Assembly: GCF_004375085.3 (NCBI RefSeq)
Contig: NZ_SNAQ03000004.1
Location: 186,001 to 250,000 of the forward strand
Direction: 5' to 3'
Source of the DNA: Lewinella sp. W8
GTDB taxonomy: Bacteria > Bacteroidota > Bacteroidia > Chitinophagales > Saprospiraceae
DNA: 64,000 nucleotides
Translations under genes and position numbers: made by a program
Shown here: positions 42,205-50,072 of the stretch, piece by piece
Numbering within the stretch: the stretch's first letter is position 1
How the letters are laid out: each line of letters begins with the position of its first letter
The notes under the pieces: generated by a model
Seen by the model: only the letters and a program-made list of their open reading frames with translations
Database searches by the model: none
What the model was told of the DNA's origin: nothing

Positions 42205-42629
42205 CGTAGATGGCAATAGGGTTTAGTTGGGTGTTCACTTTGAGGGATGAGGGAATATCCAGGGATGTTTCTAGGGTAAGTTTAATGGGTGATACAAATT
42301 CAACAACTAGAATACTATTGGTTCTTGATTCGAGACATTCAATTGATGCAAATAGACCTCTGTAAGGTGGGGGCAAAAAATTAACGGCAATTTCACCGGC
42401 GTGAGGACCGTTACCCGCCTTCAGAGGAAGAAGCGCAAGACAAATCGTTAATAAGGTGCGCTTATTCCCAGGACCGGTTTTCACCCCTAAGACGGGCGGA
42501 TTATCGGATTAGGACATCCGGCGAAAAAAAATCTTCTTTTTCGGGCAAAATCCTTCCCCTACCTTTACTCCACTGGCTATTATCCTTCGCAACCGGCCGT
42601 TACCACCCGTATTTACGCTCCCCGTATCC

Positions 42630-43616
42630 GTGCTATCACTCTTCCGTACCAATCAGATTTATTCCAGTCCGCTGCTTTTTTTGTACGCACTGGCCTTCCA
42701 GCTTCCCCTTTTCCTGCTGCCGGCGGCCCCGCCGCCCGTGGCGGCGGATGCGGGCGTCCTCGGGGAATTGCTGCTCTATTTTTTCCACGCCCCCAAATGG
42801 TTGAACCTCTCGGTGGCGGCGCTGCTGGTCGGCCTTCAGGCGCTGCTGGCCAACGTCATTGCGGATCGTTACCGCCTGTCGCGTACCCCCTCGCAGTTCC
42901 CCGGCTTCTTTCTGGTTACCTGCTGGGCGATGGTGCCCGCCTTTCACTGGCTTTCGCCCCTGCAGCTGGGCAACATCTTTCTGCTGTTCGCGCTGATGTC
43001 CATCGGTCGCATTTACAAACGCAACGAGCCCGCCGTGGCCCTCTTCAACGCCGGTGCCTGGCTGGCGCTGGCCGCACTGGCCGTACCCAGTTACGTGGTC
43101 ATGATCGTCGCCGTGGTGGCCGGGGTCGGCATCCTGAGTACGCCCTCCCCCACCAATCTGATGCGGGTGATCGTGGGTACCGTCATCATCTTTTTTCTCG
43201 TCGGGTCCTACGCTTACTTCCGGGGGTGGTTCCCGGAGTTGATCGACGCCCAGCTGGGGGAACTGGGCCTCCTAACCATAAGCCCCACCCTCCCGGCCGA
43301 GCTCTTTGGATTGGGCGTCCTGGGGCTGCTGGTGGTCGTCAGTCTGCTCAGTTACGGAGCGTCCACCCAGTTGCTCAACATCGAGGGCAAGAAAAACGTG
43401 AACATTCTGTTCTGGGTGCTGCTGGTTTCCTCCCTCGTCGTGGTGATCGGTGGTCCCGTAGTGGCGGCCGACGCGCAGGCGGCCGTACTCCCACTCGGCA
43501 TGTTGGTAGGCCTGGTGATGATCCGGCAGAGTACCCGCCGCTCGGAATTCTATCACTTCCTCTTGATGGTGGCCGCGGTATTGCTGATGGTGTACCGGTG
43601 GTGGTCGGTGGTGTAG
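42630..43616 (+). CDS. Multi-pass membrane protein (DUF6427-like)
   Basis: The 328-residue protein is hydrophobic throughout, with about nine to ten transmembrane helices, starts at GTG (MLSLFRTNQIYSSPLLFLYAL) and ends YRWWSVV. The RTNQIYSSPLL opening and overall layout match a Bacteroidota-specific family of inner-membrane proteins with no assigned function. It is a single gene between the Bat operon and a repeat-rich spacer. Confidence 0.65.
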   Translation: MLSLFRTNQIYSSPLLFLYALAFQLPLFLLPAAPPPVAADAGVLGELLLYFFHAPKWLNLSVAALLVGLQALLANVIADRYRLSRTPSQFPGFFLVTCWAMVPAFHWLSPLQLGNIFLLFALMSIGRIYKRNEPAVALFNAGAWLALAALAVPSYVVMIVAVVAGVGILSTPSPTNLMRVIVGTVIIFFLVGSYAYFRGWFPELIDAQLGELGLLTISPTLPAELFGLGVLGLLVVVSLLSYGASTQLLNIEGKKNVNILFWVLLVSSLVVVIGGPVVAADAQAAVLPLGMLVGLVMIRQSTRRSEFYHFLLMVAAVLLMVYRWWSVV

Positions 43617-43708
43617 GGGGGAGAAAGAAGAAGGAAGAAGGAAGAAGGAAGGGAGAAGACGGAAGCGGAGAGGACGAGAACGACCGGCTTGGCGGCTATT
43701 TTGGGCGA

Positions 43709-44105
43709 TCACCGCAGGTGCAGTGAAACGGAATCCTCGCGCTCTGCCGGGATGCAATGTAGAGGAGTGAATGAGTGCTCATCGGATCCGTCGAGCGCTT
43801 GTGCGACTAGCCGAAGGCGACGGCGTGCAGCGAGCTGATCCGATGTGTTGCGGATTCTTTCCGAGCGCTCATCGCCATTCCCACTTCCTTCTTCATTCTT
43901 CTCCCTTAACCTCTTGGCCTCCCGACGGCACACTCAAAGGAACCGTTCGCCTGCGGCAGACCGGCACACTTCGAGGAGCTGCTGTTTTTCTTTCCCGGAC
44001 GCAGGTAGGCGTCGCTACACTGCCAGCGGTCGCCTAGTTTTACTTCGCCTCGGCTTCAGTCTTCTTCTCCTTCCGGACGACCGGCTTGCGGAGCAAGCCT
44101 TTTCC
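43709..44105. repeat. Cluster of intergenic hairpin repeats left of the CoA-transferase gene
   Basis: In order: a reversed GCACCTGCG motif (about 43709-43727), a CATCGGATCCG...GATCCGATG hairpin (about 43790-43842), a 100-base repeat starting CCTCCCGACGGCACACTCAA (43918-44020) whose direct partner is at 45643-45745, and the 28-base inverse copy of 14608-14635 (44078-44105). No coding sequence is credible here. Confidence 0.8.
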
Positions 44106-44150
44106 GGTGGGTGCAGGTAAAACGGAGGGCTGTACTGGAGTAACTTATCG

Positions 44151-45191
44151 TTAAATAAGCGCCGTTCTCACCCTCACCGTATCCATCCCCGCAACGCGTT
44201 CCCGGAGCAGCATCTTCTCCGCCCGGGCGTCCGCAAAAACCTCCTGCATATTCTTGACCACGCCGTAAGGGATATTGCGGCGGTCAAATTCCGCCGCCCA
44301 GTAAGCGGACGTTTTTTGCGCGATCCGCTCACCGATTTGGCGGTTCAGGGCGGCTCTGTTGGCTAGTCGCCGCGCGTTCGTCCGAAACGCGTCAATGTCC
44401 AGGTCTATCGTCGAGCACAGATGCTCGAATTGCCTGTCGGAGCCAACCGCCAGGACCAGTAGTTTACCGTCTGCGGTTTGGTACATGTCTCCGTAGGGGG
44501 CGATGTTAGGGTGCTGGGTACCCATGGGTTGTGGGATGTGCCCCTCCATTAACCAGTTCGTCGCCTGGTTGGCCAGGGAGGCCAGGGCACTTTCGTAGAG
44601 CGAGATCTGGATATGTTTCCCTTCGCCGGTCCGTAGTTTATGGATCAGGGCACAGAGAATCGCTTCCTTGAGGTGATGGGCGGCCAGAACATCAATGAGG
44701 GCCACGGGCATTTTCACGGGCGGCCTTCCCGGTTCACCGTTCATGTACATGAACCCGGTTTCCGCCTGGAGGACCACATCAAAGGCCGGTCGCGCGTCAT
44801 CCTCGCCGAAGCCCGTGAGTTCGGCGTAGATGAGCGAGGGGTAGTGCGGGGCCAAATCCTCGTAACTCAAGCGCAGTTTCTGCGCAGTACCGGGTTTGTA
44901 GTTGGCGATGACGACGTCGGCCCCCCGGATGTGCTCCAGGACCACCGCGTAATCCTTCGCGTCGGTAACGTCCAGCAGCAGGCTTTCCTTTCCATAATTT
45001 GCCGCACTGTAGTAGGCCGAAACCGGGGTCTCCTTGGATTCCTTCGGCAGCCGCCAGGTCCGCGTTACGTCTCCTACCGTCCGCTTGTTTTCTATTTTGG
45101 TTACGGTGGCTCCGAGCTCGGCGAAGAAGGTCCCGGTTAACGGGCCGGCGAGGACGCTGGCGAGCTCTACGACTTTTAGGTTTTGGAACAT
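44151..45191 (-). CDS. CaiB/BaiF-type CoA transferase
   Basis: The 346-residue family III CoA transferase starts MFQNLKVVELASVLAGPLTG. It carries ENKRTVGDVTR, YYSAANYGKESLLLDV, the catalytic Asp segment FDVVLQAETGFMYMNG, and SLYESALASLANQAT, all in family order. Such enzymes move CoA between organic acids, for example carnitine, oxalate or bile-acid derivatives. The true substrate is not predictable. The start 13 codons downstream of the longest frame is preferred. The gene stands alone between two direct repeats of about 100 bases. Confidence 0.88.
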   Translation of the reverse strand: MFQNLKVVELASVLAGPLTGTFFAELGATVTKIENKRTVGDVTRTWRLPKESKETPVSAYYSAANYGKESLLLDVTDAKDYAVVLEHIRGADVVIANYKPGTAQKLRLSYEDLAPHYPSLIYAELTGFGEDDARPAFDVVLQAETGFMYMNGEPGRPPVKMPVALIDVLAAHHLKEAILCALIHKLRTGEGKHIQISLYESALASLANQATNWLMEGHIPQPMGTQHPNIAPYGDMYQTADGKLLVLAVGSDRQFEHLCSTIDLDIDAFRTNARRLANRAALNRQIGERIAQKTSAYWAAEFDRRNIPYGVVKNMQEVFADARAEKMLLRERVAGMDTVRVRTALI

Positions 45192-45267
45192 GGGTGGGGG
45201 TGGAGTTGGTGGTGCTTTGTGTAGGAGCAATGATCTCTAACGAAGGTAGCTAGTCCTGTCCAACCGC

Positions 45268-45745
45268 GATGCATCGGATGACCCGTCGTTACACTCCGGA
45301 GACATCCGATGAACGCTACATTTTTCGTTGCGCTCATCCGCTCCGTCGAGCGTAGCGAGCTGATCGGATGCGTCGCGGGCTCATTACATTCTTCCTTTTT
45401 CTTCCTTACCCTTTCGGCACCAAATCCGGACGCTCGGAGGACCGCTGCGCGGACGCTCCGAGATCCGGGGGGGGCTCATAAAGACAAAGCCATTCAGTGC
45501 TAGGGGTGCTTTTCGCCGAATAAATCCGGCGCTACGGTAAAGACTTTAATTTTTGGCAAGCACTTAACCTCGCGTCCTCAAAGCGTCCGCAGGACCTTTG
45601 AGCGTCGCTTCCGGAAATCTATATTCTTCCTTCTCCTTTCAACCTCCCGACGGCACCCTCAAAGGAACCGTTCGCCTGCGGCAGACCGGCACACTTCGAG
45701 GTGGCTGCTGTGTTTTCTCCTTGGACGTATGCATGCGTCGCTATA
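45268..45745. repeat. Cluster of intergenic hairpin repeats right of the CoA-transferase gene
   Basis: In order: ATCGGATGACC...CTCCGGAGACATCCGAT (45268-45312), CATCCGCTCCG...CTGATCGGATG (about 45335-45374), CCGGACGCTCGGAGG...CTCCGAGATCCGG (45426-45468), the CGCCGAATAAATCCGGCG stem (45514-45531), CTCAAAGCGTCCGC...TTTGAGCGTC (about 45572-45608) and the direct-repeat partner of 43918-44020 (45643-45745). No coding sequence is credible here. Confidence 0.8.
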
Positions 45746-45806
45746 CGACCCTTTAGATTCCTTCTCCTTCAAAAAGTCCTTCAGCCTAGATCCTTCATCC
45801 TTTTGC

Positions 45807-46001
45807 CTACACCAACGACCCACAAACTCCCGCCCCCACAATGAAGTAGGCGATGGCCACGTAAATGAGCGTCTTGCTCGTCTTCGGTTTTTTCTTGCGC
45901 CACGACAGTCCGAGGATCAGCATGATGATGGCCGGGAGGTGGAGGACCAGGTAGACCATGATGACGAAGCCCGCCAGGTTGAGGTTATCGAGGAAGATCA
46001 T
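45807..46001 (-). CDS. Small two-helix membrane protein coupled to the radical SAM gene
   Basis: The 64-residue protein has two hydrophobic segments (GFVIMVYLVLHLPAIIMLIL and LIYVAIAYFIVGAGVCG) separated by a basic loop RKKKPKTSK. Its ATG overlaps the stop of the radical SAM gene by four bases, which is good evidence that it is real and co-translated. Function unknown; it could anchor the enzyme or its product at the membrane. Confidence 0.7.
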   Translation of the reverse strand: MIFLDNLNLAGFVIMVYLVLHLPAIIMLILGLSWRKKKPKTSKTLIYVAIAYFIVGAGVCGSLV

Positions 46002-47392
46002 GGGTACACTTCTTTTAGTTCTTGGAGACGGACGGCCTTTTCGTCCCGGTACAGCAGGTTCATGGTTTCGAAGGGGATGATGCGGCAGTCTTTGTCCACG
46101 ATGTGGACGCAGGATTTTTTGACGGCCCGCACGTCAAAGTTATGGGCGTCCATGAACTGCATGATGATGACGCGGAAGAGATTGCTGTAGGTCAGGTTGG
46201 GCGCTTCGATGTGGGGGAGGCAGCAGAGGATGGCGTGGAGATTTTCTTCGGAGCGCTCCACCGAATTACCGGTACTGAACAGCTCGATCATCTTGCCCTT
46301 CAGGACGTCGTCCTGCTCGTAAACGATGGTGTTCTTGCTGTTGTCGAGTAGGTCCTGCGGATTGACGTAGCGGGTGAGGGGGAAGTTGCCGCCGTCCAGC
46401 TTGAGGATGTAGGCCATGGCCAGGGAGTCGGGATTGCAGGGGACGGGTATGATGTCCTCGCCCTTGAGGATGGGCGTTTGCTCCAGGATTTTCCGCCGGA
46501 CCTCGGTGAGCGTAATCCGATCGGTGGCGGGCCTGAAGTTATCGAGGCGGCCGGCGATCTGCGTGGGCTGGAAGGTGACGCCCCGCACGCACGGCTGTTG
46601 GAGGCCGTAGTCAATGATGGCGCCCATCTCATCGTCGTTCAGCCCCTTTTGCACCGTCACCACCAGGGTGGTGGAGAGGTTCAGCTTATTGAGGTGCTCG
46701 ATGGCCTGATCGCGGATTCTCGTGAGGTCTGCCCCCCGCAGTTCCCGCAGGACGCCGTTGCGGAAGGAATCGAACTGCAGGTAGATTTCAAAGTCGGGCT
46801 GGTACTCCGCCAGCCGCCGGGCGAAGTCGAAATCCTGTGCGATGCGGATACCGTTGGTGTTGAGCATGAGGTGCTTGATCGGCAGGGTCTTGGCGTAGTC
46901 CAGGATGGCGAAGAAATCCGGGTGGATGGTGGGCTCCCCACCACTGAGCTGCACCACGTCCGGCTCGCCCTCGTTGAGCACCACGGCATCGAGCATCTTC
47001 TTTACTTCCTCCAGCGTTCGGTGCCGCCCGTAGGTCGGCGAAGAACAGGCGTAGCAGGTCGGACAAGTCAAATTGCACCGGTCGGTGATCTCCACCACCG
47101 TCAGACAGGAGTGCTGCTCGTGGTCCGTACACAATCCACAATCATAGGGGCACCCGTAGTGCGTCTTCGTGTTAAACCGTAGCGGCACCTCCGACGGCTT
47201 ATTGTAATTCCGGATGCTCTTGTAATACTCCACGTCGTCCGCAATCAGCACGGTTGAGGCCCCGTGCTCCGGGCAGTGCTTCAGCATGTACACCTTCTCG
47301 TCCCGAAACACAATTTTCGCGTCCACTCGCTTCAGGCACTGCTCGCAGAGGCTCAGGGTGAAGTCGTAGTAGGTGTACTTTCTTACGGGCAT
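45998..47392 (-). CDS. Radical SAM protein resembling tetraether-lipid synthase (Tes, COG1964)
   Basis: The 464-residue protein has the radical SAM cluster motif CNLTCPTC (Cys106, Cys110, Cys113), then SGGEPTIHPDF and NTNGIRI. N-terminal to it are further cysteines: CEQC (16, 19), Cys40, and CPYDCGLCTDHEQHSC (81, 85, 88, 96), the cysteine-rich arrangement of the Tes/MJ0619 group. In archaea Tes joins lipid chain ends; bacterial relatives have been linked to membrane-spanning lipids. The neighbours, a small membrane protein and an Lgt-like protein, fit a lipid-modifying role. The substrate is inference. Confidence 0.8.
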   Translation of the reverse strand: MPVRKYTYYDFTLSLCEQCLKRVDAKIVFRDEKVYMLKHCPEHGASTVLIADDVEYYKSIRNYNKPSEVPLRFNTKTHYGCPYDCGLCTDHEQHSCLTVVEITDRCNLTCPTCYACSSPTYGRHRTLEEVKKMLDAVVLNEGEPDVVQLSGGEPTIHPDFFAILDYAKTLPIKHLMLNTNGIRIAQDFDFARRLAEYQPDFEIYLQFDSFRNGVLRELRGADLTRIRDQAIEHLNKLNLSTTLVVTVQKGLNDDEMGAIIDYGLQQPCVRGVTFQPTQIAGRLDNFRPATDRITLTEVRRKILEQTPILKGEDIIPVPCNPDSLAMAYILKLDGGNFPLTRYVNPQDLLDNSKNTIVYEQDDVLKGKMIELFSTGNSVERSEENLHAILCCLPHIEAPNLTYSNLFRVIIMQFMDAHNFDVRAVKKSCVHIVDKDCRIIPFETMNLLYRDEKAVRLQELKEVYP

Positions 47393-47553
47393 GGAGGCGT
47401 GGTTTTGTGATGTTGAAGATAATGATTGGGGGCGTACGCTTTTTGTCTTTTCTTTTTTCCTATTGGCTTGCGCCGCGTTAAATTTTTATTGCTTGGACCA
47501 GAATCGGCCAAGATTTTCCTCAAGAGTGAGGTAGATTCTAACCCCCGATGTTT

Positions 47554-47914
47554 CCACCTTTTGTAGGCCAAAAGGTGGAGCCAAAAGCCTTCGGCTGCAT
47601 CATCGGCTTAACGCGGATTAAGACCTTTGCTGACCTACGAAATTGAAACTCGCCACTCACTTAGTTTTCCAAGGGTCGCTTGTAGAGTAATCTCATTTTG
47701 TAGACAAAGGATAACTCGTTGTGTGCTCAGACAGCAATTCCGCTTAACGGTCGCAAAGGCCTTAATCCACTACCGATAACGAAGGCCGATAATTGGGGTT
47801 GCAGGGAACGCCTTGGTGTTATTGCAACGCCAAAGGTCCAAAAGTGCTGCGGACCCGTTAAGCCAGCGATTTAGACGGAAGGCTTTTGCGTCACTTTTGG
47901 CCTACAAAAGTGAC
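47554..47914. repeat. MITE-like element with long imperfect terminal inverted repeats
   Basis: Each end is a perfect 10-bp hairpin: CCACCTTTTG-TAGGC-CAAAAGGTGG at 47554-47578 and GTCACTTTTG-GCCTA-CAAAAGTGAC at 47890-47914. The two loops are reverse complements of each other. Inside, (G)CCAAAAGCCTTC and GGCTTAACG words appear in opposite orientation at the two ends, making inverted repeats of about 60 bases. No ORF is credible within. The element separates the radical SAM gene from the Lgt-like gene; the flanks (47393-47553 and 47915-48070) show nothing further. Confidence 0.7.
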
Positions 47915-48070
47915 AATCTTAGACAGCGAAAAAGGTGCTCAGCCTCGGTAGAAGCTTATGATAGAAGCAGTATTTCATTCCATTGACCACCGACAAAAGA
48001 TGGAAACATCAATAGGTGGAACAAACTCCACTCCAGAAAAATCTTAAAAAAACTGTACGTACCACCGTCG

Positions 48071-48808
48071 CTATTTATCAATCAACATCACCTTCCCATA
48101 ATACCCCAAACACACCAAACACAAATACTGAATACTACTCAACCCCAACACAAAAAACTCATTCGGCTTCAAAAACTCAATCCCGAACCGAAACCCGAAA
48201 TACGCCACCATAAAGTATTGAAAGAGCGCACCACTGGGCAGGTCCGCCCGCCGCCGCTGCAACACCCGCAAAAACCAAAACAGCGCCACCAAAAACACGA
48301 TTTCGTATAAAGCAATCGGATGCCGCAGCACCCCATCCCCCAGATCCATGCCGAAAAGGCTCGCCGTGGGCGAGCCATACGTAAACTCGTTGACGCCCGA
48401 CAAAAAACACCCCACCCGACCAATAATCAACCCCAGAATAATCGGAAACGTAAACAAATCCCCCGACGATTCTTTTTCCCCGATGAGCTTCTTCGTCCAC
48501 TCCACCCCCACCAGGCCACCAAACAAGCCCCCCATGATGGTCTTGGCGTTCATGATGGTCATAAAGTCCGCCCCCACCAAACCCGCCGGATGCTCCAACC
48601 ACCCAAACACCCGCGAGCCAATCAGCGCCCCCAACGCCGCGCCAATGATGATCGTACTCCGGTTCCCACTACTAATCCGATCCGCCGACCGCTGCTTCAA
48701 ATACACGTAGTACCGGTACCCCACGATGAAGGCCGCATACTCCAGCACGAGGTGGACGTTGATGGGGAAGCCCCAGAGGGTGGGGTCGTAGGGGATGGGG
48801 ATGGGCAA
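48071..48808 (-). CDS. Lgt-like membrane protein lacking canonical active-site residues
   Basis: The 245-residue protein has about seven hydrophobic segments and aligns with prolipoprotein diacylglyceryl transferase (GRVGCFLSGVNEFTYGSP, RHPIALYEIVF, FGFRFGIEFLKPNEFF). The key RxGNxxNxE signature is altered: Asn becomes Cys134, the second Asn Ser137, and the Glu is displaced. The GGxxxHGG histidine is absent (MGGLFGGLVG). The start codon appears to be TTG, with no in-frame ATG nearby. A canonical lgt lies at 18664-19467, so this paralogue likely has a different reaction, perhaps on the radical SAM pathway's lipid. Confidence 0.72.
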   Translation of the reverse strand: MPIPIPYDPTLWGFPINVHLVLEYAAFIVGYRYYVYLKQRSADRISSGNRSTIIIGAALGALIGSRVFGWLEHPAGLVGADFMTIMNAKTIMGGLFGGLVGVEWTKKLIGEKESSGDLFTFPIILGLIIGRVGCFLSGVNEFTYGSPTASLFGMDLGDGVLRHPIALYEIVFLVALFWFLRVLQRRRADLPSGALFQYFMVAYFGFRFGIEFLKPNEFFVLGLSSIQYLCLVCLGYYGKVMLIDK

Positions 48809-48892
48809 GGGGGTGGAATTTATCGAACACCTAAGCTAGGTCTTTTCCAGTAGTCGCTAATTTCCCATGAGGTTCTCCTCGCCTAAGAAAGC

Positions 48893-49151
48893 AGCGCTCA
48901 TCCGATCCGTCGAGCGTAAAGCGAGCTGATCCGATGCGTCGCGGTTCAAAATGTCTTCATCCTTAACTTCTTACTCTTAGAATTACCTGTGTGAGGTTTA
49001 GCACACCCCAACTATTCGGAATTTCCGAACAGTTCCTACCCACTACCGCCTACCCCCTGATTTTTCTCCCTTCGCCTCCTCCTCAGCCTCAGCCTTTCGG
49101 CCCCAAAACCGGACGCTCGGAGGACCGCTGCGCGGACGCTCCGAGATCCGG
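48893..49151. repeat. Hairpin repeats, longer copy of a duplicated spacer
   Basis: A CATCCGATCCG...GATCCGATG hairpin (about 48900-48938) is followed by TTCGGAATTTCCGAA (49015-49029), a pyrimidine-rich stretch, and CCGGACGCTCGGAGG...CTCCGAGATCCGG (49109-49151). The part from 49015 on is repeated in shortened form at 49397-49480. Confidence 0.75.
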
Positions 49152-49396
49152 TGGGCATTCTCTTCCCTTGGTCCCCGAAAGGGTTTTAGGGGTACGTGCA
49201 AAATCTGCACCCACCACTTCAACTGGAAATTCCTGGCAAAAGGCTAACTTAGACTACCGTTAAACCATCGCATTTTTTGCGACAGTTACCCTGTTTTACA
49301 GGAATCTAGTGATGTACAATCTCTTATTGTTGAAAAGCACCTATTAGTGAGTAAAGGGACACTAGCTGGACCCAAATAACTCACCGCACCACATCT

Positions 49397-49480
49397 GTTC
49401 GGAATTTCCGAACAGTTCCTACCCCATGATTTTTCTCCCTTAGCCTCAGCCTTCCGGCACCAAAACCGGACGCTCCGAGA
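49397..49480. repeat. Shortened direct copy of 49015-49151
   Basis: GTTCGGAATTTCCGAAC, AGTTCCTACCC, GATTTTTCTCCCTT and CAAAACCGGACGCTCCGAGATCC follow in the same order as in the longer copy, with two blocks missing. One missing block is exactly the sequence between two GGACGCTC words. The sequence between the copies (49160-49396) shows no gene. Confidence 0.8.
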
Positions 49481-49509
49481 TCCTACCGACCATCTCGTTA
49501 AAACACCCC

Positions 49510-49932
49510 CTACTTCTCCATGATTGACCTAGAACTGTACAGCTCCTTAATCAAAGAAGTAACGATATTCTTGATGCTCGAGTAATTCTCGTTTACCCAT
49601 TCCAGGGCGCGTTCATCTTCCACCTCTAGCTCCATTTTTAGGGTAGGTTGACCAGGACTGGGCTCCTCCACTTTAGCCAGCTCGCCTAAGTCTTCCAGAC
49701 TTGTGCCCGCAGGCAGTTGGGTCCATTCGTAATCGTCAAATTCCAGATCGTAGGCAACGTCCTCGTCACGGTAAAGGATGTTCTGTTCGGGGATGACGAT
49801 GCCATGATCCGCCAGTAGCAGGGCATCTACCGCCTTCACCTGAGTTTCCGCCAAGTCTTTGATGGCCCAGCCCTCCAACGACTCGTCGGCTCTGGCCATT
49901 TCGATTGCCTTCTGGACATCAATTACCTTCAT
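49510..49932 (-). CDS. Hypothetical acidic protein
   Basis: The 140-residue protein is acidic and without signal peptide or membrane segment. It opens MKVIDVQKAIEMARADESLEGWAIKDL and has a mid region EFDDYEWTQLPAGTSLEDL. The balanced codon positions and GC content match the surrounding chromosome rather than the AT-rich block that begins just beyond it. I recognise no family. It marks the left edge of the island. Confidence 0.55.
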   Translation of the reverse strand: MKVIDVQKAIEMARADESLEGWAIKDLAETQVKAVDALLLADHGIVIPEQNILYRDEDVAYDLEFDDYEWTQLPAGTSLEDLGELAKVEEPSPGQPTLKMELEVEDERALEWVNENYSSIKNIVTSLIKELYSSRSIMEK

Positions 49933-50043
49933 CGTCCTGGTCTTTTAGTTATTCCATTTTCAGGGAAGTTTACAGCTTGTTTTCACAATTTATTTTATAC
50001 CTTTTTACCAGACAAAATTCAAACCCTTAGATTACGGACTATT

Positions 50044-50051
50044 TACTTTTG
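50044..50051 (+). promoter_or_regulatory. Candidate -7 box of the nuclease-like gene
   Basis: TACTTTTG matches TAnnTTTG exactly, 21 bases upstream of the start; no -33 TTTG at the right distance. The XRE operon at the other end of the island uses the same octamer. Confidence 0.4.
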
Positions 50052-50072
50052 TCCAAAAAGTAGTATTTTAAA

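Noticed and set aside
42137-42484. 115-codon minus-strand ORF after batD
   Set aside because: It reads through a strong intrinsic terminator and overlaps the batD stop; the end of the product is encoded by the hairpin. A small RNA is at least as likely.
15686-45745. Intergenic hairpin repeats as integron attC sites bounding gene cassettes
   Set aside because: The bracketed single genes recall cassettes, but the repeats lack the attC core ends (GTTRRRY/RYYYAAC), belong to different families at each locus, and no integron integrase is in the window.
45659-45841. Short minus-strand ORF beside the small membrane protein gene
   Set aside because: It lies in an interspersed repeat and overlaps the membrane-protein gene in another frame.
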